This document shows, in pieces, positions 60,560-64,000 of a stretch of 64,000 nucleotides of DNA. The notes beneath the pieces are model-generated. The model saw only the letters and a program-made list of their open reading frames with translations. It was not told the origin of the DNA and did not search any database. The stretch is taken from the NCBI RefSeq assembly GCF_000878195.1, contig NZ_JXST01000013.1, positions 1-64,000 on the forward strand, in the 5' to 3' direction. Both the position numbers and the translations under genes were made by a program. The stretch comes from Mycolicibacterium llatzerense (GTDB lineage: Bacteria > Actinomycetota > Actinomycetes > Mycobacteriales > Mycobacteriaceae). Each line of letters begins with the position of its first letter. Within the stretch, counting starts at the first letter, position 1.

Positions 60560-61336
60560 CTACTCCGGCTGCGCGACGATCAGCAGGGTGTCCCCGCCGA
60601 CCTGCACCCCGCCGTCACCGATCACCGCACCCAGCCGGGCGCGCAGCTCCGCGGCCCGGTCGGCGGGCAGCACCAGGTGGTTGGAGTAGGTGAACACCAG
60701 ATCCAGCCACTGCTCGCGGCTGTACTGCTCGCCGCGCTCGTAGGTCAGCTGCTGCACCACGAATCCGGCGGACTCCAGGTCTGTCACCACGTCGGCGCTG
60801 TCCATGCCCGAGCCCGTCCCACCGGTGGGTGTCGCGGTCACCAAAGGTGAAGCGGCATCGAGGAAGTCGCGGTACACCTCCGCAAAGTCCGCGCGCGAGG
60901 GCTGGACCGGGAACAGCCGGTTCCACGCCAGTGCCAGCCGCCCGCCCGGGGCGAGCAGCCGGCGAATCTTCGGCAGCGCCGCCGCCGGGTCGACCCAGTG
61001 GAACGACTGGGCGAACAGGACCACGTCGAACGTCCGGCCGGCGTCGTCCCAGTCCTCGAATGTGGCCACCTCGACCGGCACCCCGTGCTCGGCGGCGATC
61101 TCGGCCATCCTCGGATCCGGTTCCAGTGCAACAAGTTCCGCTCCGCGCGCGATCAGCTGGCGGGACGCGATCCCGGTCCCGGCGCCGACGTCGAGGACCC
61201 GGACAGAACCCACACCGACCAGTTCGTCGAGCATGGGCTCCGGGTACCGGGGCCGATGTTGGTCATATGACCGGGCGGCGCCGCCGAAAGAATCAGCGCG
61301 GTCGCGTTGCCGGTACAGCTCATCAGACTCAGCCAC
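60560..61336 (-). CDS. Class I SAM-dependent methyltransferase
   Basis: A 258-residue methyltransferase. Motif I is VRVLDVGAGTGIASRQLI, motif II VALEPDPRM, and the post-motif FDVVLFAQSFHWVDP with LAPGGRLALAWN are typical of the UbiE/small-molecule type. The acceptor is unknown. It starts at GTG and is convergent with the SnoaL-like gene, 11 bases away. Confidence 0.88.
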   Translation of the reverse strand: MAESDELYRQRDRADSFGGAARSYDQHRPRYPEPMLDELVGVGSVRVLDVGAGTGIASRQLIARGAELVALEPDPRMAEIAAEHGVPVEVATFEDWDDAGRTFDVVLFAQSFHWVDPAAALPKIRRLLAPGGRLALAWNRLFPVQPSRADFAEVYRDFLDAASPLVTATPTGGTGSGMDSADVVTDLESAGFVVQQLTYERGEQYSREQWLDLVFTYSNHLVLPADRAAELRARLGAVIGDGGVQVGGDTLLIVAQPE

Positions 61337-61421
61337 GACTCGACGCTACCGGGCGCCCGCTCCCGGTTGTTCACCGACGCCGACTGGTGCGCGGGCACCG
61401 GGGCCAGGCATGCTGGAGCCC

Positions 61422-62216
61422 ATGACGCGTCCGCCGCGCCGGTGGGACCCGCTCCGACCGTTCGATCTGTTCACCTCGGTGGTGTCGACCGCCGCGGTGC
61501 TGCCGATGAGCACCGGGGCGGCCGCGGCGTACCGGACCGCGCTGCTGACGGTGCGGCCACTGGTGATCGGGCGGCGGATCACGGTCCGACTGCGCACCAG
61601 TGACCTCGCCCTCACCGTGGCCGAGTTCGACTCGCGGTGGGACGCCAGCATCTTCGCCGTCGGCCACATCGGCACCGTCAACATCACCGCCAACAAGGTG
61701 AAATGGGCTGGTACCGAACTGAATTCGATCGCGGCGAAGCTGAACAACCTGCATGTGCGGCCGTCGGTGCCGCCCATGCTGGTCGCCGCGCCGGTGGAGT
61801 TGACGGTCGAGATTCCGTCCGGCTCGCTCGATGAACTCATCCGGGCCGCCGAACCGCGCGTCAGCACCGAGATCGGCGACGACGGCGTCGCCCGAATCCG
61901 GCTGTCGCGCTTCCGGTCCGGATTCGTCGAGGTGGATCCTCAGCTGCACGGCAACACGCTGTGGCTCAAGCCCCGCGGCCTGACGCTGGGCTCCACCCGG
62001 GTTCCGGTGCCCGGGCTCGCCCCGGCGTACCCGGTCCGGCTGCCCGAGCTGCCCTATGGCCTCACCCTGACCTCGGTGGAGCTCGGCCCGGGTGTCGTGC
62101 GCGTCAGTGCGACACTGCCGCAATGGCAGTTCGACGTGCCGCGCGCCGTGCTCGACGAGCTGATCAACCAGCTGAGTGTGGTGGGCCGTCCCCTCGACGT
62201 GATCTGGCCCGGCTGA
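61422..62216 (+). CDS. DUF2993 (LmeA-like) lipid-binding-type protein
   Basis: A 264-residue protein. Its C-terminal LPELPYGLTLTSVELGPGVV and the paired beta-strand pattern fit DUF2993, the family of the mycobacterial phospholipid-binding LmeA. No clear lipobox or signal peptide is present; the segment LFTSVVSTAAVLPMSTGAAA near residue 20 could be a weak anchor. ATG 61422 has GGAG four bases upstream; ATG 61410 is an alternative. Confidence 0.6.
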   Translation: MTRPPRRWDPLRPFDLFTSVVSTAAVLPMSTGAAAAYRTALLTVRPLVIGRRITVRLRTSDLALTVAEFDSRWDASIFAVGHIGTVNITANKVKWAGTELNSIAAKLNNLHVRPSVPPMLVAAPVELTVEIPSGSLDELIRAAEPRVSTEIGDDGVARIRLSRFRSGFVEVDPQLHGNTLWLKPRGLTLGSTRVPVPGLAPAYPVRLPELPYGLTLTSVELGPGVVRVSATLPQWQFDVPRAVLDELINQLSVVGRPLDVIWPG

Positions 62217-62262
62217 GCGCGCTGCGCTGAAGATCTGCCGGTCGTTCACTACAGTCACGGAC

Positions 62263-63060
62263 GTGACCATCGGCTATTTCCGATATGTCGCGCTCGGCGA
62301 CAGTCAGACCGAGGGCCTGTTGGACGGCGACGACACCACGGGTATCCACGGTTTCGCCGACCGTCTGGCCTGGCGACTCAACGCATTACAGCCTGGACTG
62401 CAGTACGCGAACCTGGCTGTGCGGGGCCGCCGTATCAGCGACGTGCTGGAGCGGCAACTGCCCATGGCCCGGACGATGAACCCCGACCTGATCACCAGCT
62501 GCATCGGGATGAACGACGTCACGCGGCCGGTTCGCAGCTTCGACCGGGCGCTGGCGGACATGCGGCGCGTACACGCCGAGCTCGCAGCCACCGGCGCGAC
62601 GGTGGTCACCACGACATTTCCCGATATCGCCCGCATCCTGCCGGTCGGCCGGGTGCTCAGCGGCCGGCTGCGCCGGATCAACGAGGTGATCCGGACCGAT
62701 TCGAAACATTTCGGCTTCCGCCTGGTCGATCTGTCGGCAGCCACCTCCATGTTGGATCCCGCGACCTGGGCCATCGATCGGGTGCACGGCTCCCCGCACG
62801 GCCATCAACTGTTCGCCGACGCCGCTGCCGAGGCGCTGGATTTGCCGGACAGTGATCACAGCTGGGCGGAGGTCGAGGGCGAACTCGTGCTGCCGCGACT
62901 GCGCGAGCGGATGTATTCGCAGCTGATGTGGGCCCAGAACATGCTGATGCCCTGGGTGTGGCGACACACGCTGGGCAGTTCCCGGGGAACCGGACTCGAG
63001 CCGAAACGCCCGGTGATGGCGCCGCTCGACGTCCGACCGGCGTTATCCGAGGCCGAGTAG
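62263..63060 (+). CDS. SGNH/GDSL-family hydrolase
   Basis: A 265-residue esterase-type hydrolase. Block I is ALGDSQTEG (Ser nucleophile), block III CIGMNDVTRP (Asn) and block V DRVHGSPHGHQLFA (Asp and His). No signal peptide is seen. TACAGT at 62250-62255 ends seven bases before the GTG, indicating a leaderless mRNA. Its 3' end overlaps the convergent secreted-protein gene by 18 bases. Confidence 0.9.
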   Translation: MTIGYFRYVALGDSQTEGLLDGDDTTGIHGFADRLAWRLNALQPGLQYANLAVRGRRISDVLERQLPMARTMNPDLITSCIGMNDVTRPVRSFDRALADMRRVHAELAATGATVVTTTFPDIARILPVGRVLSGRLRRINEVIRTDSKHFGFRLVDLSAATSMLDPATWAIDRVHGSPHGHQLFADAAAEALDLPDSDHSWAEVEGELVLPRLRERMYSQLMWAQNMLMPWVWRHTLGSSRGTGLEPKRPVMAPLDVRPALSEAE

Positions 63061-63417
63061 CCCCAGCGGCAGCGGCGACTCGCCACGTCCGAGCGCACCG
63101 ACGACTCCCGGGCAGAACGACGAGATCGCGAAGCCGGTGAACATGGTGGCCGGTCCGAGAGACATACCGGACGCGTCGGCGACCTTCCCAGCGGCGTCGG
63201 CCAGGGTCTGGCCGGGCTGCGCCAGCATCGGGCATACGGACTGGCCCAGCGCGACCGGATCAGAGCCGTTCGGCAGCATCATGTCGGCGTTGCCGAGCGC
63301 GTTGTTGAAGGCGTCGACACCTGGGTCCGCGCTCGCCGGACCAGCGGTGACCAGGCTGGCGGCGATGCCGGCGGCGGTAGCTGCGATGGCAATGGCGGTA
63401 CCGAATGTGCTCTTCAT
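63043..63417 (-). CDS. Small secreted DUF732-like protein
   Basis: A 124-residue exported protein: signal peptide MKSTFGTAIAIAATAAGIAA with cleavage near ASA-DPG, then a helical domain with two Cys (SVCPMLAQPGQTL and SSFCPGVVG) likely forming a disulfide. This matches the DUF732-type small secreted proteins common in mycobacteria. Function unknown. Confidence 0.8.
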   Translation of the reverse strand: MKSTFGTAIAIAATAAGIAASLVTAGPASADPGVDAFNNALGNADMMLPNGSDPVALGQSVCPMLAQPGQTLADAAGKVADASGMSLGPATMFTGFAISSFCPGVVGALGRGESPLPLGLLGLG

Positions 63418-63468
63418 GATCCCTGCATCATAGGGGAAGCCGGTTGCCGATGCCGCTGCGCGGCGGGG

Positions 63469-64000
63469 TCAGACGCCGGTCCAGGCGCTCGCGATCCGGG
63501 TTCCGATGTCGATGACCTTGGCATCTGCGCCGTTGATCTCGCCTGCCACGTGATGGGCGATGAAGCGCCGGATCTCGCCGTCGACGTTGGCGACGATACG
63601 CAACAGCTCCGCGCGGATCGACGACGACGTGACGTGGATGGCGATGTCCGACGAGCGTGGCGTCTTCACGTCGATGACGAGCAGCAGCGGGTGCGCGGCC
63701 CGCGCGGTCGCGGTCAGATTGATCTCGCCGAACACCATGAACCGGGGCCGGTCGATGCGCAGGTCGAGCGTCATGTCGATTTCCAGCGGGATGCGGATCG
63801 CAAAGGTGATCTCTTCACCGAGCGTCCGGGCCACCACGGGGTGTTTGATCTGGACGCGTGCGGTGACCTTCGCGAGCCCTCCGGGCCCCTGGGCGATGGG
63901 ACCCATGTCGAAGGCTTCACCGGCGATGCCGCCGATCGCGTCCGCGACGCGTTCCTCACTGACCGCGACCTCGAAGAATCGTCGACCGAATTCCTCGTAG
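63469..64000 (-). CDS. Conserved actinobacterial protein of unknown function, 5' end beyond the window
   Basis: The open frame runs off the window edge; the start is not seen. The visible 177 residues include FGRRFFEVAVSEERVADAI, then beta-rich segments (ARVQIKHPVVARTLGEEIT, FAIRIPLEIDMTLDLRID) and a C-terminal VDGEIRRFIAHHVAGEING. Pattern and size suggest a lipid-binding-type beta fold, but no domain is recognised with confidence. The internal ATG at 63906 is probably not the true start since the frame and its conserved style continue upstream. Confidence 0.7.
   Translation of the reverse strand, partial: YEEFGRRFFEVAVSEERVADAIGGIAGEAFDMGPIAQGPGGLAKVTARVQIKHPVVARTLGEEITFAIRIPLEIDMTLDLRIDRPRFMVFGEINLTATARAAHPLLLVIDVKTPRSSDIAIHVTSSSIRAELLRIVANVDGEIRRFIAHHVAGEINGADAKVIDIGTRIASAWTGV

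Overview
The window is GC-rich, densely packed chromosomal DNA of a mycobacterium. The gene order from about 6.4 kb to 55 kb follows the Mycobacterium tuberculosis Rv1860-to-Rv1814 block in inverted orientation, with malQ (Rv1781c in M. tuberculosis) joined after the sterol desaturase. A LysM-lectin gene like one known from M. smegmatis, and several insertions absent from M. tuberculosis, point to an environmental Mycolicibacterium-type species. This placement rests on recognised protein families and synteny; no database search was possible. No tRNA, rRNA, insertion sequence, prophage or CRISPR array was seen.

Layout. 0.1-2.2 kb: an ATGA-coupled alkylation-repair operon (ECF sigma factor, Ogt, 2OG-Fe(II) oxygenase, Ada-like zinc domain behind a TGA). 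2.2-6.4 kb: an ALDH/thiolase-like pair, a CPBP protease and a GlsB-type membrane protein. 6.5-10.3 kb: apa and modABC. 10.4-13.6 kb: an SDR-like protein, an F420-type LLM enzyme and ndh. 13.6-18.0 kb: the urease operon ureABCFGD. 18.1-21.0 kb: a thioesterase-fold protein, an iron-box-controlled FhuF-like protein and blaI with a BlaR-like M56 protease. 21.1-24.2 kb: gnd and guaB1. 24.25-30.4 kb: a chain of overlapping genes led by a short Pro-rich ORF (two CNNM/CorC membrane proteins, a putative glycosylase, a lipase-fold lipoprotein lacking catalytic residues, a membrane esterase). 30.5-34.9 kb: glcB and a VWA protein. 35-46.7 kb, minus strand: secA2, pgsA2, two DUF881 proteins flanking a small basic protein, gcvH, garA, a MerR gene, a bifunctional-nuclease-family gene, resR, then gcvP behind a tandem glycine riboswitch. 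46.8-53 kb: a BacA-like ABC transporter, a flavoprotein with a KstR-type operator, a secreted protease, a LysM lectin and a sterol desaturase. 53-64 kb: malQ, a PASTA-like secreted protein, a probable diiron oxygenase/reductase pair, a PknF-like kinase operon, a methyltransferase, two lipid-binding-like proteins, a GDSL hydrolase and a small secreted protein.

Main points of interest: (1) a PF10118 'metal-dependent hydrolase' with a full ferritin-type E...ExxH...E...ExxH pattern, translationally coupled to a flavin/[2Fe-2S] reductase; (2) the sigma-factor-led alkylation-repair operon with its Ada domain in frame after a TGA; (3) a 53-codon Pro-rich ORF overlapping a CorC-type gene; (4) a FhuF-like protein without its Fe-S cysteines, with iron-box-like sites at both ends; (5) a KstR-like operator upstream of a flavoprotein; (6) a lipase-fold lipoprotein and an SDR lacking catalytic residues. 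Several genes have a TANNNT -10 box 6-8 nt before the start codon, indicating leaderless mRNAs.
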